Origin: SABI01 sp964453215
GTDB taxonomy: Bacteria > Spirochaetota > Spirochaetia > Sphaerochaetales > Sphaerochaetaceae
Assembly: GCA_964453215.1 (NCBI GenBank)
Contig: CAYVRR010000027.1
Coordinates: 1 to 24,185 of the forward strand
DNA: 24,185 bases
Direction: 5' to 3'
A program made the position numbers and the translations under genes. Under the pieces are notes generated by a model. It searched no databases, had not been told where the DNA came from, and was given only the letters and a program-made list of their open reading frames with translations. This document shows, piece after piece, positions 7,762-15,495 of the stretch (the stretch's first letter is position 1; each line of letters begins with the position of its first letter).

Positions 7762-8694
7762 ATGAGCAAGTTCGGTGTTGAAACCATTAAGGGAATGCTT
7801 CCTGCTATGGTTACAAGTTTTGATGCAATGGGGGATTTTGATGAAAAAGGGCAAATAGAAGTTGTCGATTTTCTCCTTAGTCGAGGTAGTGATGGACTCT
7901 ATATTACAGGAAGTACTGGGGAAGCCTTTCTCATGGATACGATAGAACGGAAAAGGGTCACAGAAGTTGTATGTGAAAGAGTGAACAACACAAAACCTGT
8001 TATTGCCCACATTGGAGCAATAGGAACTAAAATATCTATTGATTTAGCAAAACATGCTTGCTCTTGTGGTGTTGATGCTATTTCAGCAGTACCTCCCTTC
8101 TATTGGAAATTTAATGAAAATGAAATATTTAATTATTACAAAGAAATTTGTGAAGCAGTAGATATCCCAATGATCGTCTATAATATTCCCCTCGCAGGAG
8201 CCATGGGCTATTCTCTTATCAAAAGATTAGCAGAGATTGATCACGTAAAAGGGATAAAATATACAGCAACTACTCATTATGAAATTAAACGACTTAAACA
8301 AGATATTGGTGAAGATTTTATGATCTATTCTGGAGTAGACGAAATGGCTGTAAGTGGTTTGATGAATGGCTCTGATGGAATTATTGGTTCCTTCTATAAT
8401 ATTCTTCCAGAACTATTTAAAGATATATATGTAGCAGTAAAAGAGCAGAGATTTCTTGATGCAACAAGATATCAAGAACAAGCCAACACTATTATTATGT
8501 ATATGCTCGATAATGGATTTGTCTCTACAATGAAGCGCCTTCTAACGCATCTAGGAATAGGAGCTGGAGATGTGAGAGCTCCATTATCTTCTCTACAAAA
8601 AGAGCGTGAAAGAGAAGTGTTTGAGGCTCTTAAAAATCTCAACAACAGTGTTGGCCCTATTCACTCATATGTATTAGAAACATTAGGAGCGTAG
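7762..8694 (+). CDS. nanA: N-acetylneuraminate lyase
   Basis: A class I aldolase of the DapA/NanA family that splits N-acetylneuraminate into N-acetylmannosamine and pyruvate in the cytoplasm. The (beta/alpha)8-barrel landmarks are all present: GSTGE (50-54) for the pyruvate carboxylate, Tyr140 in VYNIP, the Schiff-base Lys166 with Thr168 (GIKYT), and GVDE (191-194) with Ser210. The Asp-Glu pair and the Ser correspond to E. coli NanA Asp191, Glu192 and Ser208, which contact the sialic acid glycerol chain, and DapA lacks this pattern. That favours NanA over dihydrodipicolinate synthase. AAGGAGAG lies before the ATG. The location between the importer and an AGE-type epimerase fits sialic acid catabolism. 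A related nonulosonate cannot be excluded. Confidence 0.88.
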   Translation: MSKFGVETIKGMLPAMVTSFDAMGDFDEKGQIEVVDFLLSRGSDGLYITGSTGEAFLMDTIERKRVTEVVCERVNNTKPVIAHIGAIGTKISIDLAKHACSCGVDAISAVPPFYWKFNENEIFNYYKEICEAVDIPMIVYNIPLAGAMGYSLIKRLAEIDHVKGIKYTATTHYEIKRLKQDIGEDFMIYSGVDEMAVSGLMNGSDGIIGSFYNILPELFKDIYVAVKEQRFLDATRYQEQANTIIMYMLDNGFVSTMKRLLTHLGIGAGDVRAPLSSLQKEREREVFEALKNLNNSVGPIHSYVLETLGA

Positions 8695-8695
8695 T

Positions 8696-9874
8696 GTGGA
8701 CTTTGAATCAATACGTAATCTTTATAAAGAGCAACTTACAACTTCAGTACTCCCATTTTGGCTTAACCACGGCTTAGATTCTACATATGGAGGAATCTAT
8801 ACTGCACTTGATGAAGATGGGTCTCTCCTTGATACAGATAAATCTGTCTGGTTTCAAGGAAGAGCCTTATGGACCTATTCTACTGCATACATTGAAGTAG
8901 AGCAGCGAAAAGAGTATGTAGATGCTTCTCATAACCTTGTCTCTTTTATAGATAATTATTGCTATGACGAAGAGGATGGAAGGATGTTTTTTCGTGTGAG
9001 CAAAGATGGCAAGGGCATTATAAAAAGGGAGCGATATGTCTTTAGTGAAACCTTTGCTGTTATTGGCTATAGTGCGTATTCAAGGGCAAGTGGTAACATT
9101 GAGTACGCCCATAAAGCGTTTGAATTATTCAAAAAGATAATTCATACCCTTCACACACCCAATATCCTCAAGTCAAAAGTTTCTGAAAAGCACCGACCTA
9201 CAAAAGGGTTTGGGGTTCCGATGATTCTTATAAATACTGCTCAGGAACTTCGTAAAGCTCTACCTGAACAGAGTGAATACCTCAATTCAATGATAGATTC
9301 ATTCATACATGAGATTGAAGAAAGCTTTGTGAGAGATGAATATGAAGCAGTTATAGAAATAGCTTCTATTAACAATGAAGTCTATACAGAACACATTGAT
9401 GGAAGGACACTAAATCCAGGTCATGCAATTGAAGGGGCGTGGTTTATTCTTGAAGAATATCAACAACGTAATATTGACTCTTATAAAACATTAGGATTAA
9501 AAATGTTAGATTGGATGTTCAAGAAAGGATGGGATACACAATATGGAGGGATTACCTATTTTATTGATCTCCTTGAAAAAAGTGTGAGCGAGTATTGGCA
9601 TGATATGAAATTTTGGTGGCCTCAAAATGAAGCGGCTATAGCAAATCTTTTTGCCTACACTCTCACTCGAAAAGAAATCTATAAAGAGAATTTTCTCTTA
9701 GTCCATAATTACACACAAAAGCATTTTATTGACCACACTCATAAAGAGTGGTATGGCTATCTTCACAAAGATAACTCACTTAGCACACGGTTAAAAGGTA
9801 ATATGTTTAAAGGACCATTTCATATACCTAGAATGTATTTAAAATGCCTCTCTTTATTCGACCAAATCCTTTAA
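8696..9874 (+). CDS. N-acylglucosamine 2-epimerase (AGE/renin-binding-protein family)
   Basis: Interconverts N-acetylmannosamine and N-acetylglucosamine, the step after NanA. It is an (alpha/alpha)6-barrel protein of 392 residues, the usual AGE length. Motifs: VWFQGRALW (51-59), LNPGHAIEGAW (239-249) with His243, EYWHDMKFWWPQNEA (299-313), and GPFHIPRMY near the C-terminus with His376, the equivalent of the second catalytic His. The start is GTG at 8696, with AGGAG six bases upstream inside nanA, so the two are translationally coupled. This differs from the short TIM-barrel NanE found in enterobacteria. Other AGE family members act on unmodified sugars (cellobiose or mannose epimerases), but the nanA partner favours the N-acyl form. 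Last gene of the operon. Confidence 0.88.
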   Translation: MDFESIRNLYKEQLTTSVLPFWLNHGLDSTYGGIYTALDEDGSLLDTDKSVWFQGRALWTYSTAYIEVEQRKEYVDASHNLVSFIDNYCYDEEDGRMFFRVSKDGKGIIKRERYVFSETFAVIGYSAYSRASGNIEYAHKAFELFKKIIHTLHTPNILKSKVSEKHRPTKGFGVPMILINTAQELRKALPEQSEYLNSMIDSFIHEIEESFVRDEYEAVIEIASINNEVYTEHIDGRTLNPGHAIEGAWFILEEYQQRNIDSYKTLGLKMLDWMFKKGWDTQYGGITYFIDLLEKSVSEYWHDMKFWWPQNEAAIANLFAYTLTRKEIYKENFLLVHNYTQKHFIDHTHKEWYGYLHKDNSLSTRLKGNMFKGPFHIPRMYLKCLSLFDQIL

Positions 9875-9879
9875 TACTT

Positions 9880-9913
9880 ATTCTCTAAGGGTTTTTCCCT
9901 TAGAGAATATTTT
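9880..9913 (+). terminator. Intrinsic terminator of the transporter/nanA operon
   Basis: A perfect 12-base stem (ATTCTCTAAGGG / CCCTTAGAGAAT) around a TTTTT loop, starting six bases after the epimerase stop and followed by ATTTTG. The strongest hairpin in the window. Confidence 0.85.
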
Positions 9914-9978
9914 GTTTGATATGTAACTCTTTTTTTCCTTATTGGTTTAATGCAGTATAGATAAGGAAAATCAAAGAG

Positions 9979-10128
9979 ATGAAAAAAGTACTAGCATTAA
10001 GTCATACACTACTACTCAATATTAGGTGTTACTCATTTAAGATAGGACAGTTTTCTATCTCTACACTTCCACTTATCGCTTTTGTACTCCTTGTTCATGC
10101 TAAATTTGCAGATAAAGTAATCAGATAA
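9979..10128 (+). CDS. Doubtful small ORF, 49 codons
   Basis: An ATG-initiated ORF begins MKKVLALSHTLLLNIRC and has a hydrophobic stretch ISTLPLIAFVLLVHAKFA at about residues 27-44, so it could encode a small membrane protein. AAGGA lies upstream but about eleven bases away, and AAAGAG abuts the ATG, so neither spacing is good. I recognise no family. It could equally be a chance ORF or a gene remnant. Confidence 0.25.
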   Translation: MKKVLALSHTLLLNIRCYSFKIGQFSISTLPLIAFVLLVHAKFADKVIR

Positions 10129-10233
10129 AAAAACATAGCCGAATAATCGAGCCTAATACCTGAAAATTACCTACCCATATCCCCTCTATGTACATCTATT
10201 CAATGAATCCCCACTAAAGAAGATGAGCATTCG

Positions 10234-10262
10234 TTGACCTTATTGACTCTTCATAATAGACT
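10234..10262 (+). promoter_or_regulatory. Candidate transketolase promoter
   Basis: TTGACC (10234-10239) and TAGACT (10257-10262) are separated by 17 bases, matching sigma-70 at five and four of six positions. It is 68 bases upstream of the transketolase ATG. Confidence 0.35.
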
Positions 10263-10304
10263 AGAAGGAGATGTTTTCTACACCAATATGTATGTATGAA
10301 GAGT
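10246..10304. repeat. Inverted repeat in transketolase promoter/leader
   Basis: ACTCTTCATA (10246-10255) and its exact reverse complement TATGAAGAGT (10295-10304) are separated by 39 bases. One arm lies in the spacer of the candidate promoter and the other in the leader. It could be a pair of repressor half-sites or a long-range RNA stem. Confidence 0.4.
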
Positions 10305-10329
10305 AACAAATATTTTCAAATGGGAGATT

Positions 10330-12330
10330 ATGATGAATAACAGAGATTTAGCAAATGCAGTAAGAATTCTGAGTATGGATGGAGTTCAAAAAGCTGCAAG
10401 TGGACACCCTGGCGCACCAATGGGTATGGCAGATATTGCAGAAGTTTTATTTAGACGTGTAATGAAACACAATCCTACAAACCCCTCATGGGCAAATAGA
10501 GACCGTTTTGTCCTCTCTAATGGACACGGATCTATGTTGTTGTATTCACTACTGCACTTAACTGGATATGATTTACCTCTTGAAGAGTTAAAACAATTTA
10601 GACAACTTCACTCAAAAACTGCAGGACATCCTGAGTATGGCGTTACAGTTGGTGTTGAAACAACAACAGGACCACTTGGGCAAGGATTAGCAAATGCTGT
10701 TGGAATGGCTTTAGGGGAAAAAATGCTCGCTTCTCAATTTAACAAAGAAGGCCATGAAGTCATTAATCACTACACATACACATTCCTCGGTGATGGCTGT
10801 CTCATGGAAGGGGTGAGTCACGAAGTTGCGTCCCTCGCAGGAACATGGGGACTAGGTAAGTTAATTGCTGTCTACGATGATAATGGCATTAGTATTGATG
10901 GAGAAGTGAAGGGCTGGTTTAATGACGACACACCAAGTCGTTTTGAAGCCTACAACTGGCATGTTATTCGAGATGTTGATGGTCACGATAGTGCTGCTGT
11001 TGAAAAAGCTTTACTTGAAGCTAAAAACGTATCAGATAAACCAACCCTTATTTGCTGTAAAACAACAATTGGTTTTGGCTCTCCTAATAAAGCTGGTAAA
11101 GCTGACTCTCACGGAGCACCCCTTGGTAAGGATGAAATTGTAATTACACGAGAACAACTTGGGTGGAAGTATGATGAACCTTTCTTTGTTCCCCAAGAGA
11201 TGTATAGTGCATGGGATTGCAAGATACGTGGACAAAAGAGTGAACTAGAGTGGAATAAGCAGTTTGATGCCTATAAAGCTCAATACCCAACAGAAGCAGC
11301 TGAACTCACAAGAAGATTGAATGGAGAAAGAAGTGAAGGTTGGGAAGCTACAATGGATGAATTTATTGCTTCTTGGCAAAAAGAAGGAGTAAAAGTTGCT
11401 TCAAGAAAAGCATCTCAAATGGTCTTAGATGTATTAACTCCTTTAGTAAGTGAATTCGTTGGAGGTTCTGCTGACTTAGCCCCATCAAACCTCACCATGA
11501 GCACATCATCTAAAGTAATTACTCACGATGATTATTCTGGTAACTACCTCCACTACGGAGTACGAGAATTTGGTATGGCTTCTATTATGAATGGTCTTGC
11601 CCTTCATGGAGGGTTCTTACCATATGGTGGAACATTCCTTATCTTTATGGAATATGCTAAAAATGCAATTCGTATGGCTTCCCTCATGGGCTTACATGTT
11701 GTATATGTCTTTACCCACGATTCAATTGGACTTGGAGAAGATGGCCCAACACACCAACCTGTAGAGCAAGCTACGATGCTTAGAATTACTCCAAATATGA
11801 AGTCCTGGAGACCTTGTGATGCAGTAGAGACAGCTGTTGCCTGGAAAGAAGCAATCAAACACACCTCAGGACCCACTTCCCTCATGCTCAGTCGACAAAA
11901 CTTAGCACCACAAGAAAGAGATGCGGCTCAAGTGAAAGATATTGAAAAGGGTGGTTATATATTAAAAGACTCTACAGGAACTCCTGATATCATTCTCCTT
12001 GCAACAGGGAGTGAAGTAGAGCTAGCGATGAATGCAGCTGCCAATTTAAGTAATGATGGAGTAAAGGTACGAGTAGTCTCTCTTCCTTCAACTGAAGTTT
12101 TTGATGCACAATCTGATGAATATAAAGAGAGTGTATTACCTAATTCAGTAAGAAAGAGAGTTGCAGTAGAAGCTGCCCATGTTGATTTCTGGCACAAATA
12201 TGTTGGACTTGATGGTAAAGTTGTTGGAATGAATAGCTTTGGTGATTCAGCTCCAGCAGATGAACTTTTCAAACTCTACAACATCACAACAAGTGCTGTA
12301 ATTGAAGCAGCAACATCTTTATTGAAATAG
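10330..12330 (+). CDS. tkt: Transketolase
   Basis: A thiamine-diphosphate enzyme of the non-oxidative pentose phosphate pathway, transferring two-carbon units between sugar phosphates in the cytoplasm. It is full length at 666 residues. Landmarks: SGHPGAPMG (24-32), the ThDP motif from GDGCLMEG (154-161) to YDDNGIS (182-188), the pyrimidine-domain segment REFGMASIMNG, and HDSIGLGEDGPTHQPVEQ, the transketolase signature containing a conserved His and Asp. The C-terminal domain follows from about residue 540. The ATG is doubled (10330 and 10333), preceded by GGGAG. It is monocistronic: a promoter candidate lies upstream and a terminator follows. Confidence 0.97.
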   Translation: MMNNRDLANAVRILSMDGVQKAASGHPGAPMGMADIAEVLFRRVMKHNPTNPSWANRDRFVLSNGHGSMLLYSLLHLTGYDLPLEELKQFRQLHSKTAGHPEYGVTVGVETTTGPLGQGLANAVGMALGEKMLASQFNKEGHEVINHYTYTFLGDGCLMEGVSHEVASLAGTWGLGKLIAVYDDNGISIDGEVKGWFNDDTPSRFEAYNWHVIRDVDGHDSAAVEKALLEAKNVSDKPTLICCKTTIGFGSPNKAGKADSHGAPLGKDEIVITREQLGWKYDEPFFVPQEMYSAWDCKIRGQKSELEWNKQFDAYKAQYPTEAAELTRRLNGERSEGWEATMDEFIASWQKEGVKVASRKASQMVLDVLTPLVSEFVGGSADLAPSNLTMSTSSKVITHDDYSGNYLHYGVREFGMASIMNGLALHGGFLPYGGTFLIFMEYAKNAIRMASLMGLHVVYVFTHDSIGLGEDGPTHQPVEQATMLRITPNMKSWRPCDAVETAVAWKEAIKHTSGPTSLMLSRQNLAPQERDAAQVKDIEKGGYILKDSTGTPDIILLATGSEVELAMNAAANLSNDGVKVRVVSLPSTEVFDAQSDEYKESVLPNSVRKRVAVEAAHVDFWHKYVGLDGKVVGMNSFGDSAPADELFKLYNITTSAVIEAATSLLK

Positions 12331-12357
12331 CACATCTATTAAACAATCTGAGATTGA

Positions 12358-12387
12358 TGAAGGGACAATGTAATAATTGTCCCTTCA
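12358..12387. terminator. Bidirectional terminator between transketolase and lipoprotein genes
   Basis: A perfect 12-base stem (TGAAGGGACAAT / ATTGTCCCTTCA) with a six-base loop lies between two convergent genes. The T-run after it is short on the plus strand. Confidence 0.75.
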
Positions 12388-12393
12388 ATGTTA

Positions 12394-13155
12394 TTAATCC
12401 TCTACAACAAAATCTGTCATTGCACAACACATTCCACCATTGAACTTCTCAAAAGTACCTGTGGCAACAACAAGGATGAGATGGTTAATATCAGCAACTT
12501 GAGTTGTATAGGTAAGATCTGTTTGACCCACAATAAGCTCTCTATCCTCATAATCATTTGGATTCACCCTATACCACGTGTATGTAAGTCCATCTTCAAT
12601 ATTCTCACTCGTCCCATAGGGAACTAAAGAGAAATTTGCAACAATTCCAAACCCTACATGAGGATTCAATATACCTGTATTCACCATAGAGTAGTCTAAG
12701 CTATAGTTGATATCTGCATCAACTTGGCATTGAGTTGCATACTCTATGTTTGAAAACTCCCCATCATATGCACCTCCTGTAATTAATAAGCGAAAGTAAC
12801 CTAGAGAGTGAGAATTTGGCAACTCTACATCATACCCTGCTGCTGTGGGGTCACTTGTTGTGTATGGATCTTCGCCATTCATCATAGTTTCAAAGGTATA
12901 GGGGCTATTTGAAGGACTAAACTGGAGGGTGTAACTAGTCGCTCCAAAATCTTCTGGGGTAGTGAATCCTAAGAAGGCAGTTCTTCTATTCCAGGTATTA
13001 TCACTATGCTCTACAAATAAAAGATTCTTTGGATTGTGGACAATCTCAACGGGGATTGTGCTTCCGTTTTCTGTTAATGAGTCTAGAAATGGACACGATG
13101 TCATGAAGGTGATCAGCAAAGTAAGAATAAGGCATAGTAGAATTAATTTTTTCAT
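12394..13155 (-). CDS. Putative lipoprotein with Ig-like domain
   Basis: A hydrophobic N-terminus ends in LITFMTSC, giving a relaxed spirochaete-type lipobox with Cys21 as the lipid site, so the product is probably membrane-anchored on the periplasmic or outer surface. The mature part has two beta-rich regions. The second (about 170-235) reads YTWYRVNPNDYEDRELIVG and ends in LILVVATG, which resembles bacterial Ig-like/PKD-type repeats seen in cell-surface proteins. A Cys pair (FNGGMCC) lies near the C-terminus. AAAGGAAAATAGT precedes the ATG. I recognise no specific function. It is convergent with transketolase and not visibly in an operon. Confidence 0.75.
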   Translation of the reverse strand: MKKLILLCLILTLLITFMTSCPFLDSLTENGSTIPVEIVHNPKNLLFVEHSDNTWNRRTAFLGFTTPEDFGATSYTLQFSPSNSPYTFETMMNGEDPYTTSDPTAAGYDVELPNSHSLGYFRLLITGGAYDGEFSNIEYATQCQVDADINYSLDYSMVNTGILNPHVGFGIVANFSLVPYGTSENIEDGLTYTWYRVNPNDYEDRELIVGQTDLTYTTQVADINHLILVVATGTFEKFNGGMCCAMTDFVVED

Positions 13156-13274
13156 ACTATTTTCCTTTTTATTATTTCAATGCTGCTGATATATCAAATA
13201 TGGAAAATGAAAGGTTACTTGGTTTATTGTGAAATGTAGCAAAAATATCAAAATATTTATTAATTGGATCGTAT

Positions 13275-13280
13275 TATAAT
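13275..13280 (+). promoter_or_regulatory. Candidate -10 element upstream of membrane-protein gene
   Basis: A perfect TATAAT in an AT-rich stretch, with only a weak -35 17 bases upstream. It lies about 130 bases before the membrane-protein start. Low certainty in such AT-rich DNA. Confidence 0.25.
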
Positions 13281-13412
13281 TAAGCTACGATAATAATATA
13301 TTTGAACGTCTAATCTAGTACTAAAGCTCTATCATTAGCAGATGAAATGATGTATATATTGAGTAGCAAAATAGTGCTTTATTATGGTGTGATGAGGAGC
13401 TCATGTAGGGAT

Positions 13413-13973
13413 ATGAAATATTACCAACAGGTGTATCGTATCGATGAGGAAAGTGATAGAGTCATTATCGATGTTGCAATGGATCGTTACCTCGATTATT
13501 TTCATGAATGGGATAACTCAACATATAAAAGAAGGGATTTACACCCCGATTTAGCTCAATTTTTAAATGTATGCTCAAAAGAAATTCCTCTTTCTCGTAA
13601 ACTAAAAATTGTGTTTGCTATAAAAAATAAGAAAGAAGATTTACAGAAAGAGAGCATGATAACAGATAGTTATCACTACTATTATTTAGCAGAACTTCAG
13701 CATGTTGAGCGGCAGATTAAAAGGAAATTTAGATTTGCTATCTTTGTTGCAGCAATCGCAATATTGATAATTGCTATGTATTACCTCTCATCTGCCCCTA
13801 TGAATGAAATATTTGCATACCGTATCGTGAGGGAGGGGATTCTCATAGGGGGATGGGTCTTTATGTGGGAGGCTTTTCATATCATAGCTTTTCAAACACT
13901 CGACCCTATAAAAAGGCGAAAAGAGTTAAAAAGGTTTTTAGAAGCCCCACTCGTATTTCGCACATTTGGATAG
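13413..13973 (+). CDS. Conserved-type membrane protein of unknown function (two membrane segments)
   Basis: The frame is open from an ATG at 13347, but the first 22 codons lack protein-like composition and a ribosome site. The ATG at 13413 follows GAGGAG at 13 bases and AGGG at two, so the start is uncertain. The 186-residue product has a charged soluble N-terminus (about 115 residues), a membrane helix (FAIFVAAIAILIIAMYYL), a REGILIGGWVFMWEAFHIIAF hydrophobic segment and a basic tail DPIKRRKELKRFLEAPLVFR. The 'EGILIGGWVxMW...PIKRR' layout recalls small uncharacterised bacterial membrane proteins, but I cannot name a family. It converges with the EamA gene. Confidence 0.7.
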   Translation: MKYYQQVYRIDEESDRVIIDVAMDRYLDYFHEWDNSTYKRRDLHPDLAQFLNVCSKEIPLSRKLKIVFAIKNKKEDLQKESMITDSYHYYYLAELQHVERQIKRKFRFAIFVAAIAILIIAMYYLSSAPMNEIFAYRIVREGILIGGWVFMWEAFHIIAFQTLDPIKRRKELKRFLEAPLVFRTFG

Positions 13974-13994
13974 AACCCTCACTTTTACTTCTCT

Positions 13995-14864
13995 TTATCC
14001 CCTTTTATATGATTGATAGACACTGTTTCCAGAAATTGCTAACACGACAAGACTTGCCCCAATGAGAAAATTAACATCTGGAATTTCCTTTAAAAATATC
14101 CACACATAAAAAATACCTAAAACAGTCTCACTCGAATTTACAAGGGCAGCTTCTGGAGCACTAATATAGCGTGTTCCAGTTGAAATCATAGTTTGTGAAA
14201 AAGGAATAACAAAGAGACCAAGAATTGCTAAAGGTAGAATAGATTCAACTGGAATACTAATATTCCCTTTTGTTAATATAAGGGCAACTATAGTTGATGT
14301 GATACCTCCAATAATGACCAAAGAGAGGCGAGAGACATCTTTATGCTTTCTCATAAAAGAGAGATTTGATCCAAGAAAGAGGGGTGTAGCTAGAGCATAG
14401 AGAAACCCTCTTACATCCATATTTCCAAACCCATCCCTATACATATACCATATTCCAAACAATGCTATAATTGCAGCTACTATTGTAACAGGAGAAGGTT
14501 TTCTTTTATAGAAAATTGCACTAAAAGCTGCCGCAAACAAAGGTGAAAGGGCAATGAGAACTAATGTATTTGCAGCACCAGCGTATTGGACCCCTAAAGT
14601 GAACCCTGTTCCACTAAAACCCCACATAAGACCACTAATAACCATCGCACCTCCACCTTCCTTCATGATTTCAAGTGATCTTTTTTTGTTACGTATCAAG
14701 AAAATTGTAGTAATTGAAATAAAAGTGAAAAAACCTCTATAAAAGACAGCTGCAATTCCACTAGGGCCAGATAACCTAATAAGAAGTGCATCAAAGCTTA
14801 ATACAAGGACACCAATAATTGCAAATGTTAACCCTTTTAGATAGGTTTTCTTCTCTTGTTCCAT
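13995..14864 (-). CDS. DMT-superfamily (EamA) transporter
   Basis: An inner-membrane protein of 289 residues with about ten hydrophobic segments and two EamA repeats. Typical features are the FYRGFFTF segment in the first repeat and GTRYISAPEAALVNSSETVLG in the second, where family members have 'Y.sa..a.l....P'. The substrate is unknown; EamA proteins export metabolites such as amino acids. GGGAGAAATTA precedes the ATG. It starts 21 bases after the upstream 2H phosphoesterase gene on the same strand, so the two may be co-transcribed. Confidence 0.88.
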   Translation of the reverse strand: MEQEKKTYLKGLTFAIIGVLVLSFDALLIRLSGPSGIAAVFYRGFFTFISITTIFLIRNKKRSLEIMKEGGGAMVISGLMWGFSGTGFTLGVQYAGAANTLVLIALSPLFAAAFSAIFYKRKPSPVTIVAAIIALFGIWYMYRDGFGNMDVRGFLYALATPLFLGSNLSFMRKHKDVSRLSLVIIGGITSTIVALILTKGNISIPVESILPLAILGLFVIPFSQTMISTGTRYISAPEAALVNSSETVLGIFYVWIFLKEIPDVNFLIGASLVVLAISGNSVYQSYKRG

Positions 14865-14885
14865 TAATTTCTCCCATAAGCTACC

Positions 14886-15434
14886 TTATAGGAGAGTTGA
14901 TGTTTTGCCAAGAAGGGGAAATCTTGCAACTTCAGTATGAAAAGCACCATACTTTGTGAGTTTAGATTCTACCAAAGAGATTGATGAAACATGTAGTGGG
15001 GGAATAGAGTGGGTGAATGTGTGGTTTCCCTTTTTATCGATATTCACTCTTCTAAGAATGGTAACATGAAATACCTTATTCTTCTTATCAAACGGGATGC
15101 GAAGTAATTGAAGCACTTCCCTAATTTTATTACTCACATATATGAGGTCATCACTCGTGCTAATCTTTATATAATAAAGAGAACCATCAGGTCGTTTGAA
15201 AAAACCTACCTCCTCCCATATAAGAGTTATTGGTGGGAAAGAAATTTCTTGTAGAGCTGATATTAACTCAATTGATTGTTTCTCACTCACTTCTTTCATA
15301 AAAAAGAGTGTGAGGTGCATGTGATCGAGTCGACTTCTTTTTCCCCTATCTGAAATGGAGAGAATAGCGTTTTGAATCTTTTCAATAGAGGGGATAATTT
15401 CGTGTGGTATTAAAATACTCATGAACATTCTCAT
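14886..15434 (-). CDS. thpR: RNA 2',3'-cyclic phosphodiesterase (2H phosphoesterase, LigT/ThpR type)
   Basis: Members of this family hydrolyse RNA 2',3'-cyclic phosphates and can join tRNA halves through a 2'-5' bond in vitro. The two defining HxTx motifs are present: HLTL at 40-43 and HVTI at 123-126, both on predicted beta strands of the bilobal fold. The length of 182 residues is normal. The N-terminal MRMFMSILIP matches the usual 'RLFvAi..P' strand, and an in-frame ATG at 15428 is an alternative start. No clear ribosome site is seen at either. It lies upstream of the EamA gene on the same strand. Confidence 0.85.
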   Translation of the reverse strand: MRMFMSILIPHEIIPSIEKIQNAILSISDRGKRSRLDHMHLTLFFMKEVSEKQSIELISALQEISFPPITLIWEEVGFFKRPDGSLYYIKISTSDDLIYVSNKIREVLQLLRIPFDKKNKVFHVTILRRVNIDKKGNHTFTHSIPPLHVSSISLVESKLTKYGAFHTEVARFPLLGKTSTLL

Positions 15435-15465
15435 AGTATCTATGGTATCATACTAGAATAGATAC
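15434..15465. promoter_or_regulatory. Nested inverted repeats in a divergent promoter region
   Basis: The 61-base gap between divergent genes holds GTATCTA (15436-15442) paired with TAGATAC (15459-15465), and overlapping TAGTAT (15434-15439) paired with ATACTA (15450-15455). Two overlapping dyads suggest an operator, but the bases are AT-rich and the arms short. Confidence 0.3.
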
Positions 15466-15495
15466 GCTATGCTGAATATATAAAAAGGAGTCAAT

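Larger units (their letters stand above)
9914..10329. other. Non-coding stretch between the nanA operon and transketolase
   Basis: About 415 bases without a convincing gene. It holds one weak 49-codon ORF (9979-10128, listed separately), a candidate promoter at 10234-10262 and an inverted repeat in the transketolase leader. No tRNA, riboswitch consensus or mobile-element end was recognised. Confidence 0.6.

Noticed and set aside
7762..8694. Dihydrodipicolinate synthase (dapA)
   Set aside because: The GVDE and Ser210 pattern and the AGE partner match NanA, not DapA.
12388..12627. Plus-strand ORF opposite the lipoprotein gene
   Set aside because: It lies antisense to the lipoprotein and begins within the terminator region; no ribosome site.
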